The position numbers were made by a program, and so were the translations under genes. The notes under the pieces were generated by a model. It ran no database searches. It was not told the DNA's origin and was given only the letters and a program-made list of their open reading frames with translations. Positions 8,630 to 16,257 of a stretch of DNA of 64,000 bases are shown one piece after another; the stretch's first letter is position 1, and each line of letters begins with the position of its first letter. The DNA lies in contig NZ_PDJU01000007.1 in assembly GCF_004116455.1 (NCBI RefSeq), positions 1 to 64,000 of the forward strand, in the 5' to 3' direction. The stretch comes from Arcobacter sp. F155 (GTDB taxonomy: Bacteria > Campylobacterota > Campylobacteria > Campylobacterales > Arcobacteraceae).

Positions 8630-10771
8630 CTACTGTACTCTCTTACTTTCTCTTCTATCTCTTGTGATTAGTTTTATATAAAAACAACACCCATCATCTT
8701 CATTTTTAGCCCAAATATCACCATCAAGTTTTTTTACAATAAGTTTTGCAATATGCAATGGTAATCCCCTTGAAGATAGATTCTCTTTAGTACTAAAACC
8801 TGTTTCAAATATCTTACTTATAAACTCTTGAGGAATTCCTCCTGCATTGTCTTTACACTTAATAAGGATATTTTCATTTGTTCTATTTACAGAAATAGTT
8901 ATTTTACCTGATGTAATTCTTTTCTTTCTAAACTCTTCAAAGGAGTTATAAACTATTCCTAAGATGATTTTTCTTAAGTCGTATGAAACACCAAAAGTCT
9001 CTAAGTTTTCATCCCCTGATAACTCTATTTTAATATCTTTTTGAGGAACAGAAGCAATTGCTGTTTTAATTGCATTAAAAACACTATATTTATCTTCATT
9101 TGAGTTTTGAGAGAAAAGAGTTTTAAACTCATTTAAATGCATTGATAAAATCTTTAACTCTATACTTAACTCTTTAGATAAGTTTGTTAAATAGTTTTTA
9201 TCATAAGTATTTTTATTTACACTATTTTCAAAGGCAAGTATTTTTGAAGATAGGTTTGAAATTGGTTTTTTCCATTCATTTGAAAAGGCATCTAAAATTT
9301 GTCCCATTAGAACAATTTTAGATTGATCAATTTTCATTTTATCTCTTGTTTTTATCTCATTTAGTTTTAAAAATAGGTCTCTTTTTAATAAAGAGTTCAC
9401 TTTTAGAAGTTGTTTTTCATCACTAATATTAACCCTAATAGACCTATATCCTATTTTTTTATTATTGATATCAAAGATAGGTAAAATATTTCCTCTAACC
9501 CAATAAGAGTTTCCATTTTTATCAATATTTTTTATCTCACCTTCCCAAACTTCATTTGTAGAGAGTTTTTCCCACATATTTTCATAAAACTTTTTAGAAA
9601 TATCAGGATGTCTTACTACATTTATTGGTTTTCCAATTAACTCATCCTTTTTATATCCACTAACATTACAAAAGGCTTGAGAAACATAAGTGATTTTTCC
9701 CTTTAGGTTTGTTTCTGCAACAATTACATATTTATCAATACTCTTACTAATATTATTGAGTTTAGATTTAGTTATTTTGTATTTATAGTAATACAGATTT
9801 ATTAAAAATAGTAAAAGAACAATAATAAAAGAGATTAAAACACTTGCATAGGTATAAATATTATATCTTTCAACTATTTGATTATACTCTTCACATTCAA
9901 CTGTTAACATCATATAAGAGGAATTATTTATCTCATAAAAACTTGTAATAAAACACTTCTCTTTTATTCGATAATCTACTACAAAGTTTTGTTTATTTTT
10001 CATCTTAGTTTTTATTTCAGATAAAAGCTCTAAGGGTAAGTTATTTATTAAAAACCTATTTTTATAAAATGATTGTACATACATAAAATTTGGATTTATA
10101 TGATGGGCTAGATAATTTTTAAAATAGTTTTGATTCACATTACTTTTTAAAGAAGAACGCTCTATCATAAATTCAACATTTAAACCTTTTTCTATAAAGC
10201 TATTATGAGATAGTCTTGGAAGATCCATCACTATTTCAAATACAGCTACAGCTTTTAGGTCTTTATTAAAAACAGGTTTTAAGTAGTTTAGTGAAGCACT
10301 TGTGTCATTTATAGCAAAGATAACTTTAGGGTTAAACTTCTTTGCTACTTTAGTAATAAGAATTTTATGTTCTTCATTTAAACTCTCATCATAGGAGTTA
10401 AAAGAGCTTTTATAAATAGGCTTTCCTGAAGTTGAATAAAAGTTTATCTCTTTTATGTTGTGTTTTCTAAAGAAGCTCAACTTCTCTTCGTAGATTTTTT
10501 CTATCTCTTTAAAGTTTTGCTCATCTTTCTTTGGTTTTTCTAAGATAGCTAATAGTTTTTCATTTTTTAGCACATAGTTAAAGAAAAAAAGTTCTGATAT
10601 CTCCAAAGTCTCTTTTTTATAAAGAGACAAGACTTTACTATTTTTCTCTTTAACTTCATTTTTTTGAAGTTCTATCTCTTCATTTTTATTAAATAAAAGA
10701 GCAAGGATTAAAACTGTTGACAAAAAAAGAAAAAGTAAACTATACCTAAATACTAATCTATTGCTCTTCAT
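8630..10771 (-). CDS. PAS histidine kinase-like protein lacking the phosphoacceptor histidine
   Basis: 713 residues: membrane segments at about 10-27 and 308-328 enclose an extracytoplasmic sensor region, then a PAS domain (about 345-455) and a kinase-like C-terminus. The H-box region reads MGQILDAFSNEWKKPI at 489-504, where related kinases of this group have HQWRQP. The histidine position is N498 (codon AAT at 9278-9280). The ATPase part still shows DNAGGIPQEF and SRGLPLHIAK, though the N-box (IVYNSFEEF) is atypical. It may therefore be a sensor that pairs with the intact kinase encoded one base downstream and modulates it, instead of phosphorylating itself. It follows the response regulator by five bases. 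Confidence 0.88.
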   Translation of the reverse strand: MKSNRLVFRYSLLFLFLSTVLILALLFNKNEEIELQKNEVKEKNSKVLSLYKKETLEISELFFFNYVLKNEKLLAILEKPKKDEQNFKEIEKIYEEKLSFFRKHNIKEINFYSTSGKPIYKSSFNSYDESLNEEHKILITKVAKKFNPKVIFAINDTSASLNYLKPVFNKDLKAVAVFEIVMDLPRLSHNSFIEKGLNVEFMIERSSLKSNVNQNYFKNYLAHHINPNFMYVQSFYKNRFLINNLPLELLSEIKTKMKNKQNFVVDYRIKEKCFITSFYEINNSSYMMLTVECEEYNQIVERYNIYTYASVLISFIIVLLLFLINLYYYKYKITKSKLNNISKSIDKYVIVAETNLKGKITYVSQAFCNVSGYKKDELIGKPINVVRHPDISKKFYENMWEKLSTNEVWEGEIKNIDKNGNSYWVRGNILPIFDINNKKIGYRSIRVNISDEKQLLKVNSLLKRDLFLKLNEIKTRDKMKIDQSKIVLMGQILDAFSNEWKKPISNLSSKILAFENSVNKNTYDKNYLTNLSKELSIELKILSMHLNEFKTLFSQNSNEDKYSVFNAIKTAIASVPQKDIKIELSGDENLETFGVSYDLRKIILGIVYNSFEEFRKKRITSGKITISVNRTNENILIKCKDNAGGIPQEFISKIFETGFSTKENLSSRGLPLHIAKLIVKKLDGDIWAKNEDDGCCFYIKLITRDRRESKRVQ

Positions 10772-10776
10772 TTAAC

Positions 10777-11154
10777 TCATTTCTCTAAAAGTGTTTTTAT
10801 CTTTTCGTTTAAAGCTTCTAAAGAAGGAAATGGCTTCATAATATAATTCTCAGCTCCTTGCTTATGAGACTTTAAAACTTTATCTAAAGTAGAATATGCT
10901 GTCATCATGCATACCTTTTGTGCTGGTATCTCAGCTTTTATTTTCTCTAAAAACTCTAAACCATCCATTGCAGGCATCATAATATCTAATAATATTAAAT
11001 CATACTTTGTTTTAATACAAGAGTCAAGGGCAATTTTAGGATTTGAAAAAGTAGTTACTCTATATTTCTTTGTTCTTTTTAGATACTTATCAATTATCTG
11101 TAAAATCTCCACTTCATCATCAACTACTGCTATTTCATAAATTTTTTCTTCCAT
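10777..11154 (-). CDS. Single-domain response regulator
   Basis: 125-residue stand-alone receiver domain with no output domain. The acidic pair VVDDE, the phosphoacceptor aspartate in LILLDIMMP, the switch threonine in MMTAYS and the lysine in IMKPF are all present. It lies between a soluble chemoreceptor gene and two histidine-kinase genes with gaps of 11 and 5 bases, so it probably takes phosphate from the intact kinase at 6097-8628 and acts by protein contact, CheY-like or as a relay. No target can be named. Confidence 0.92.
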   Translation of the reverse strand: MEEKIYEIAVVDDEVEILQIIDKYLKRTKKYRVTTFSNPKIALDSCIKTKYDLILLDIMMPAMDGLEFLEKIKAEIPAQKVCMMTAYSTLDKVLKSHKQGAENYIMKPFPSLEALNEKIKTLLEK

Positions 11155-11165
11155 TTTACTTCCTA

Positions 11166-12569
11166 CTAATTAAATAGTTTTGTAGCTGCATCTTTCATCA
11201 CAGCTGTATTTTTTTCTTCTAGGATTTTGTCTAAGTAAATAAATACATCTTCACTAGCATCCTCAACTAAAGCAATTTTTTGTTCAATTAACTGTTTAGA
11301 ACAAGAGATTTCATTTCCAGAACACTCACTTGCTAACTCATTTGCTTCTTTATGAACAATTGAATGACAATGTTCTAAGTGTCTATAAGAAGGTACAAAA
11401 CTAAACTCTTCTTTACCTAAGCCAGAGTCATACCATTTTCCTAATCTACAGTTATGGTGGTCAACTGCTTTAAAGTTGTGCTCTGCACCAAAGATTAATT
11501 GATAAAGATTGTTTTTATAAATTACGTGGTCTAATTTTGCAAGATTAATAAAGATTTTATTTGAAACACTCTCTACTTCATAAACAGACCTACTAGAATT
11601 TCTTTGGAAACCATTCATTAGTTCACTTAAGATTTCTACTCTACTTTTTGTTTCCCCAACTACTTGAGAAACCACATCTGAACTATTTTTAATCTTATGA
11701 GTTTCTTGTTGGATAGAATCAACTACATTTTTGATTTGTGAAGCTGCCTCGGCAGACCTATTTGCTAGATTTCTTACTTCTTGTGCAACTACAGCAAAAC
11801 CTTTCCCTGCTTCACCTGCTGTTGCTGCTTCTACTGCTGCGTTTAGTGATAAAATATTTGTTTGGAATGCAATCTCTTGAATGATATTAATAACATCAGC
11901 AATATCCTTACTTTTAGAAACTAAAGAGTTTACAACTTCATGTTCTATCTCTATTTCTTTATGTAAGTTCTCAGTATCACTTACAATATCATTTGTTAAG
12001 TCTAATCCCTTTGTAGAACCATCTGCTGTCTCTTTAGACTCTTTCATCATACTTCGTAATTCATCTAAAAGGTCTAAATACGCATTTTGTGTTGAAGTTA
12101 AAGAGTTAGTCATATTTTTATTATGTCTTTCTAATAAACCACCCTCTTTATTATCATGAACAGAGGTTTGTCTTAATGAAGCAATTATCTTATCATCATA
12201 CTTCTCTAATAAAATGAAAGCTTCACAATCATTTAAAACAACAGTATCACTTCCACTTTTGATTGCTTTTAATAAAGCTTGAGTATCAAGGTTATGATTT
12301 TTTGCTCTTCTATTTATAAATAAAACTTCATCATTTGTGTTAAATGCAACTAATCCCTCTTCTTGTGAGATTTCAGCAAGTCTTTTATAAAACTCACTTT
12401 TCTTTTCTAAACTTTCAATCTTTTGTTCATCATTTGAAACTAGTTGAATTTTATTTTCTAAGTTTTGGATTTTTTTGTCTTTTAAAGCTACTTCTTCTTT
12501 TAGTAGCTCTAGCTCTTTTTTAAGTTTTTCTACTTCTTGAGCATTTTTCTTTGAGTTCGAAAAAAACAT
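11166..12569 (-). CDS. Soluble chemoreceptor with C-terminal zinc-binding CZB domain
   Basis: 467-residue cytoplasmic methyl-accepting protein with no membrane segment. An N-terminal coiled coil and small PAS-like region (about 1-135) precede the signalling hairpin with [18 protein letters not shown] and [10 protein letters not shown]. The C-terminus carries a CZB motif: a histidine in LDHVIY, then CRLGKWY, then HSIVH, matching the known His/Cys/His/His zinc ligand pattern. CZB chemoreceptors such as H. pylori TlpD respond to oxidants or zinc state. It is first in a tight cluster with a response regulator and two kinases and has a good promoter upstream, so the cluster may combine redox or zinc sensing with phosphorelay signalling. 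Confidence 0.93.
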   Translation of the reverse strand: MFFSNSKKNAQEVEKLKKELELLKEEVALKDKKIQNLENKIQLVSNDEQKIESLEKKSEFYKRLAEISQEEGLVAFNTNDEVLFINRRAKNHNLDTQALLKAIKSGSDTVVLNDCEAFILLEKYDDKIIASLRQTSVHDNKEGGLLERHNKNMTNSLTSTQNAYLDLLDELRSMMKESKETADGSTKGLDLTNDIVSDTENLHKEIEIEHEVVNSLVSKSKDIADVINIIQEIAFQTNILSLNAAVEAATAGEAGKGFAVVAQEVRNLANRSAEAASQIKNVVDSIQQETHKIKNSSDVVSQVVGETKSRVEILSELMNGFQRNSSRSVYEVESVSNKIFINLAKLDHVIYKNNLYQLIFGAEHNFKAVDHHNCRLGKWYDSGLGKEEFSFVPSYRHLEHCHSIVHKEANELASECSGNEISCSKQLIEQKIALVEDASEDVFIYLDKILEEKNTAVMKDAATKLFN

Positions 12570-12610
12570 CTCTTACGTGCCTTCATAATATTTTTTCAAG
12601 TTAAGTAAAT

Positions 12611-12639
12611 ATTATATCTCAATATCACTTTATAATCAA
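12611..12639 (-). promoter_or_regulatory. Sigma-70-type promoter for the chemoreceptor/kinase cluster
   Basis: On the minus strand TTGATT (12639-12634) is separated by 17 bases from a perfect TATAAT (12616-12611), about 42 bases upstream of the chemoreceptor ATG. It could drive the long minus-strand run that begins at 12569. Confidence 0.65.
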
Positions 12640-12654
12640 AGAAATTGCTTAATA

Positions 12655-13791
12655 CTATTTAAAATTATTTGCACACAAATAAGCTTGAGAGAAGTAAAGC
12701 TGGAAATTATATCCACCTAATTCACCCGTTGGTTCTAAACACTCACCTAAGAAATATAACTTTTCTTGATGTTTACTCTCAAAACTATTTTTATCTATTG
12801 AAGAGATATCTATTCCTCCACTTGTAACTTCTGCTTTTGTATATCCAAAAGTTCCAGCAGGTGAAAACTCATAGTTTTTTATAGTTTTTAACTTATCTTG
12901 CTCTTCAGATGAAAGTTTACTAACAGGCTTATCTTTTAATTCAATTGAATCTAAAAACTCTTGCATAAACCTTTTTGGTAAAGGTAAGGCTGTAGAGATG
13001 TTTTTATTTCCCTTTAATAAAGGTTCTAACTTCTTTTTAGGCATAAAATCAATAGTAATCTTTCCTTTTTGCCAATATAAAGAAGCATTTAAAACAGCAG
13101 GACCAGAACAACCTTTATGAGCAAAAAGAAGTTTTCCATTGAATTTTTTCTCATCTACTTTTATATCAACTTCACAAGAAATACCACTAAGTTTTTTAAA
13201 CCAAAACTGCTCTTTTTGAACAGTAAAACCAACTAGTGCTGGTTTTGTAGGTGTTACTTCATGTCCAAACTCTTTTGCTATTTCATAAGCAATTGGTGAA
13301 GCTCCAACACTAGCATAAGATAAACCTCCACTTGCAACTACTAAGTTTTTTGTTTTGATTAAGCCCTTCGAAGTATTTACTAAAAACCCTTTATCATACT
13401 TTACATCTATAACTTTTGTATTTAAAAACTTTTTTGTATGAGAAGTTAGTTTTGTAAACATATCAATAACATCTTGGGAAGAGTTACAAAAGTACGTTCC
13501 TTTTACTATTTTAGGGTTTACTTTAGGATAAACACCATTTTTATTTAAAAAGTTCAATAAATCTTTATTTGAAAAAAAGTCTAAACTATTTTTTACAAAC
13601 TCTTTATCTCCTAAATAGTTTTTGAAACTTACATTTTCATTTGTGATATTACACTTTGCTCCACCACTTATTTTGATTTTTTGCCCTATTTTTGCATTTG
13701 ATTCTATTATTGCAATCTTTTTATTCTTAACTTGTGATGCAAACATCAAACCACTTGCACCAGCTCCAATTACTACGATATCGTATTCTAT
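12655..13791 (-). CDS. YhiN/HI0933-family FAD-dependent oxidoreductase, apparent ATA start
   Basis: Flavoprotein of the HI0933/YhiN/BaiN-like family; the physiological substrate is uncertain. From the TTG at 13749 the reading frame lacks the dinucleotide-binding fold, but the same frame continues upstream without a stop and encodes YDIVVIGAGASGLMFAS, the expected FAD-binding motif. The only well-placed start is ATA at 13789-13791: it overlaps the TAG stop of the upstream kinase gene (ATAG) and follows AGGAAG by four bases. Other family motifs are KISGGAKCNITN, ATGG-like VASGGLSY, and the C-terminal CLEPTGELGGYNFQ. About 378 residues with this start. Confidence 0.8.
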   Translation of the reverse strand: MEYDIVVIGAGASGLMFASQVKNKKIAIIESNAKIGQKIKISGGAKCNITNENVSFKNYLGDKEFVKNSLDFFSNKDLLNFLNKNGVYPKVNPKIVKGTYFCNSSQDVIDMFTKLTSHTKKFLNTKVIDVKYDKGFLVNTSKGLIKTKNLVVASGGLSYASVGASPIAYEIAKEFGHEVTPTKPALVGFTVQKEQFWFKKLSGISCEVDIKVDEKKFNGKLLFAHKGCSGPAVLNASLYWQKGKITIDFMPKKKLEPLLKGNKNISTALPLPKRFMQEFLDSIELKDKPVSKLSSEEQDKLKTIKNYEFSPAGTFGYTKAEVTSGGIDISSIDKNSFESKHQEKLYFLGECLEPTGELGGYNFQLYFSQAYLCANNFK

Positions 13792-15026
13792 TTCTCTTCC
13801 TTTTTACAAATAAAAATATTTTTTTCATCTTCATATTTATACTCTAAACAATAACCATTTGCTTTTAAAATATTATGAACTATATAAAGTCCTAATCCAA
13901 AAGAGTTGCTACTATTTTGTTCATTTGCAAAAAATGGTTCATAATAGTTTTCTAAGTCATACTTTAAGGCTTTTCCACTATTTTCAAAAATGATATTCTC
14001 TCTATCTGTTTTTACTAATACTTTTTTGTCATTTGAGTATTTTATAGCATTATCAAGTAGGTTTTTTAAAGCGATTGAAAATAGTTTGAAGTTTACTTCA
14101 AGTTTTAGATTATCGTGTTTTTCTTCTACAACATCATCTTCAAGCATCAAAATATCTTTTGCATTGTCTAAAATATCATTTAAAAAATATATTTTTTTAT
14201 CTACATTTTTTGAAGAAATTAGCTCTTCAATAGAAGCAAACTCATTGATTAAAAGTTCAAGTCTATTAAATACTTCTTTTAGCTTTTCATCATTCTCTTT
14301 GTTTCTTTCAATCTCTGTTAAAAACTTTCCTTTTGTAATAGGAGTTTTTAGTTCATGCATGATATTTCTAATAAATATATTTCTAGCTTCTTTTAGCTCT
14401 TTTAACTTTTTAGCACTCTTTTTAAACTCTAAAGCAAGTAATGAAACCTCATCTTTTCTATCTGTGTTACAACACTCAAAATCAAAGTTTTCATCACCTA
14501 AAGTACTAACTTTATCTTTTAATATTTTTAAAGGCATTAGTTTTCTAAGTGTTACTAAAAATGAAAGGATAAGTGTAATCAAAATAATTGCAAAAACTGA
14601 AATTATATAAATAGAACTATTTTGTGTAAACTCATTTTTATCTTCCACTAAAAAGGTTTTTCCTTTTCTATTTAAGTATAAAAACTGTCTATCATTTAAT
14701 TGAAGTACTCTCATAACTGTAGCTCTAAACTTTCTTTCTACAAGTACCTTTGTATTTATATTATAAGTTATAGCATCAATTCTATTTTTCTTTAAAAACA
14801 GATCATAATTAAAAGGTTCTAAACTCTTTTTAAAGTCCTCATTTAATTTTCCAAACTTGTAGTGTTGTCTATAAACCATTTTTGTCAAAGGTTGATATCT
14901 TTCAAAAAGATGATGCTCTAGCCTTTTTTGGTTTCCTATCATTATAATTATGAAACTAACCACAACTAATATCAAAGAAATAATAAATGTAACGGTAACT
15001 GTAAAAAATAAAGATTGTCTATTCAT
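13788..15026 (-). CDS. ArsS-like sensor histidine kinase
   Basis: 412-residue kinase similar in layout to Helicobacter ArsS, an acid-responsive sensor. Membrane segments at about 8-30 and 139-160 flank a short periplasmic domain of about 105 residues. A HAMP-like linker follows, then the H-box with phosphoacceptor H224 in NIMHELKTPI and an ATPase domain with ALKNLLDNAIKYS and SFGLGLYIV. It overlaps the response-regulator gene upstream by 8 bases. The third gene of the set encodes a Spy/CpxP-like periplasmic protein, so the system may watch envelope or pH stress. ArsS assignment is by family resemblance. Confidence 0.88.
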   Translation of the reverse strand: MNRQSLFFTVTVTFIISLILVVVSFIIIMIGNQKRLEHHLFERYQPLTKMVYRQHYKFGKLNEDFKKSLEPFNYDLFLKKNRIDAITYNINTKVLVERKFRATVMRVLQLNDRQFLYLNRKGKTFLVEDKNEFTQNSSIYIISVFAIILITLILSFLVTLRKLMPLKILKDKVSTLGDENFDFECCNTDRKDEVSLLALEFKKSAKKLKELKEARNIFIRNIMHELKTPITKGKFLTEIERNKENDEKLKEVFNRLELLINEFASIEELISSKNVDKKIYFLNDILDNAKDILMLEDDVVEEKHDNLKLEVNFKLFSIALKNLLDNAIKYSNDKKVLVKTDRENIIFENSGKALKYDLENYYEPFFANEQNSSNSFGLGLYIVHNILKANGYCLEYKYEDEKNIFICKKEEK

Positions 15027-15702
15027 TTGTAAATTTGTACCCCATTCCTCTTATTGTATGAAGATATTTTGCTTCTTTTGGATTATCTTCAATCTTTTGT
15101 CTTATTCTATTTATTATAACAGCTAATGAGCCAGAATTTTCATAATCTGAGTTTAGTAGGTTTGAATTATCAAAAATATCTTCTCTACTTATTACAAAGC
15201 CTTCTCTTTTTATCATTAAAGAAAGAACTTCATACTCAGCGGCTGTTAGCTTAATAAACTTGCCATTTTTTGTAATCTCTTTTTTATCACAATTTAACTC
15301 AAAAACTCTTTTAATATCATTTTTTTCTTCTTCTATTTTGTGATTAAATCTTCTTAGGATAGTTTTTATTCGAACTTCTAGTTCTCTTGGGTCATAAGGT
15401 TTTGGAAGGTAGTCATCAGCTCCAAGCTGTAAAGCTGTAACTTTATCTGTAATATCACTTCTTGCACTTGAGATAATAATTGGTATATCAAAGTTTTTTA
15501 CAACCTCTTTACATACATCAAGTCCGTCCATTCCTGGAAGTGTTAAGTCTAGGATTAATAAATCATATTTTTGCATTTTCAGACTACTTAGAGCCAAAAA
15601 AGGCTCTTCGTAGTTTGTAACTTCAATGTTATATTGCTTTAAATATTGAGTTAGAACATCTGCTAATTCTAAATCATCCTCTACCATTGCAATTTTTATC
15701 AA
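15019..15702 (-). CDS. OmpR-family response regulator (ArsR-like)
   Basis: 227 residues: receiver domain with the acidic pair in MVEDDLE, phosphoacceptor aspartate in LLILDLTLPGMDG, and KPYDPREL; then a winged-helix DNA-binding domain with KLTAAEYEVLSLM and LHTIRGMGYKF. It starts at TTG behind AAGGA and lies inside the 3' end of the Spy-like gene (29-base overlap); its own 3' end overlaps the kinase gene by 8 bases. The three genes are clearly one translational unit. It would regulate transcription in response to the adjacent kinase. Confidence 0.92.
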   Translation of the reverse strand: MIKIAMVEDDLELADVLTQYLKQYNIEVTNYEEPFLALSSLKMQKYDLLILDLTLPGMDGLDVCKEVVKNFDIPIIISSARSDITDKVTALQLGADDYLPKPYDPRELEVRIKTILRRFNHKIEEEKNDIKRVFELNCDKKEITKNGKFIKLTAAEYEVLSLMIKREGFVISREDIFDNSNLLNSDYENSGSLAVIINRIRQKIEDNPKEAKYLHTIRGMGYKFTNE

Positions 15703-16141
15703 AGTTCATCCTTTTTTTCATCATAGAAGAGAATCTCTCTTTTCTTTTATCCATCATCTCTTTTAACTGTTTCTTTTGGTCTTTATTTAAAACTTTATAG
15801 ATTTTATCAATCATTTCAGCTTTAGATTCTATCATATTCTCTCTTTTTTGTTTCATTAACTGAATATATTTCTCTTTATCAAAATCTGTAGCTGTAAATG
15901 CACTATCTTTCTTAGCAAATCTTTTTTCCATCATCTCTTTTTTAATAGTTTGAATTTGCTCTTTTTGTTTATCATCTAAATCTAAGTTGTAAACAAAAGA
16001 CATAAATCCACCCTTGTGAGATTTCTTCATCATCTTACTTGATTTATTATAGTCACATCCTCTATCACAATTACCTTTTGCATAAAGACCTGTTGCTAAA
16101 ACTGTAGCTAATGCCATTGATATAATTACTCTTTTTTTCAT
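15674..16141 (-). CDS. Spy/CpxP-like periplasmic protein
   Basis: 155 residues with a cleavable signal peptide (about 1-22, ending GLYAKG), then a small helical, very Lys/Met-rich domain with a LTxxQ-like repeat region (DLDDKQKEQIQTIKKEMM and VLNKDQKKQLKEMM). This is the pattern of Spy/CpxP periplasmic stress chaperones or metal-sensing adaptors. Two cysteines lie near the mature N-terminus (CDRGCDY). ATG preceded by AAGGAG. As first gene of a unit with an OmpR-type regulator and sensor kinase it resembles the CpxP/CpxR/CpxA arrangement, and it may feed back on the kinase. That role is inferred. Confidence 0.82.
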   Translation of the reverse strand: MKKRVIISMALATVLATGLYAKGNCDRGCDYNKSSKMMKKSHKGGFMSFVYNLDLDDKQKEQIQTIKKEMMEKRFAKKDSAFTATDFDKEKYIQLMKQKRENMIESKAEMIDKIYKVLNKDQKKQLKEMMDKRKERFSSMMKKRMNFDKNCNGRG

Positions 16142-16223
16142 AGTAACTCCTTTTTATTTGTAAAATTATGACATTAGCTTTTTAACCACTTCTAAATTTA
16201 TTATTAACCTAGTATTAACAACA

Positions 16224-16252
16224 TTGCATTTATCATTTAAGTAAGATATAAT
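16224..16252 (+). promoter_or_regulatory. Promoter giving a probably leaderless GGDEF transcript
   Basis: TTGCAT (16224-16229), a 17-base spacer and TATAAT (16247-16252). The -10 box ends five bases before the ATG at 16258, so the expected transcription start falls on or next to the start codon. No Shine-Dalgarno sequence is seen. Confidence 0.65.
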
Positions 16253-16257
16253 TTCTT

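Noticed and set aside
13990-14610. 206-codon plus-strand open frame opposite the ArsS-like kinase gene
   Set aside because: Phe/Ser-rich translation typical of the antisense of an AT-rich, Lys/Glu-rich gene; no Shine-Dalgarno, and the opposite strand encodes a complete kinase.
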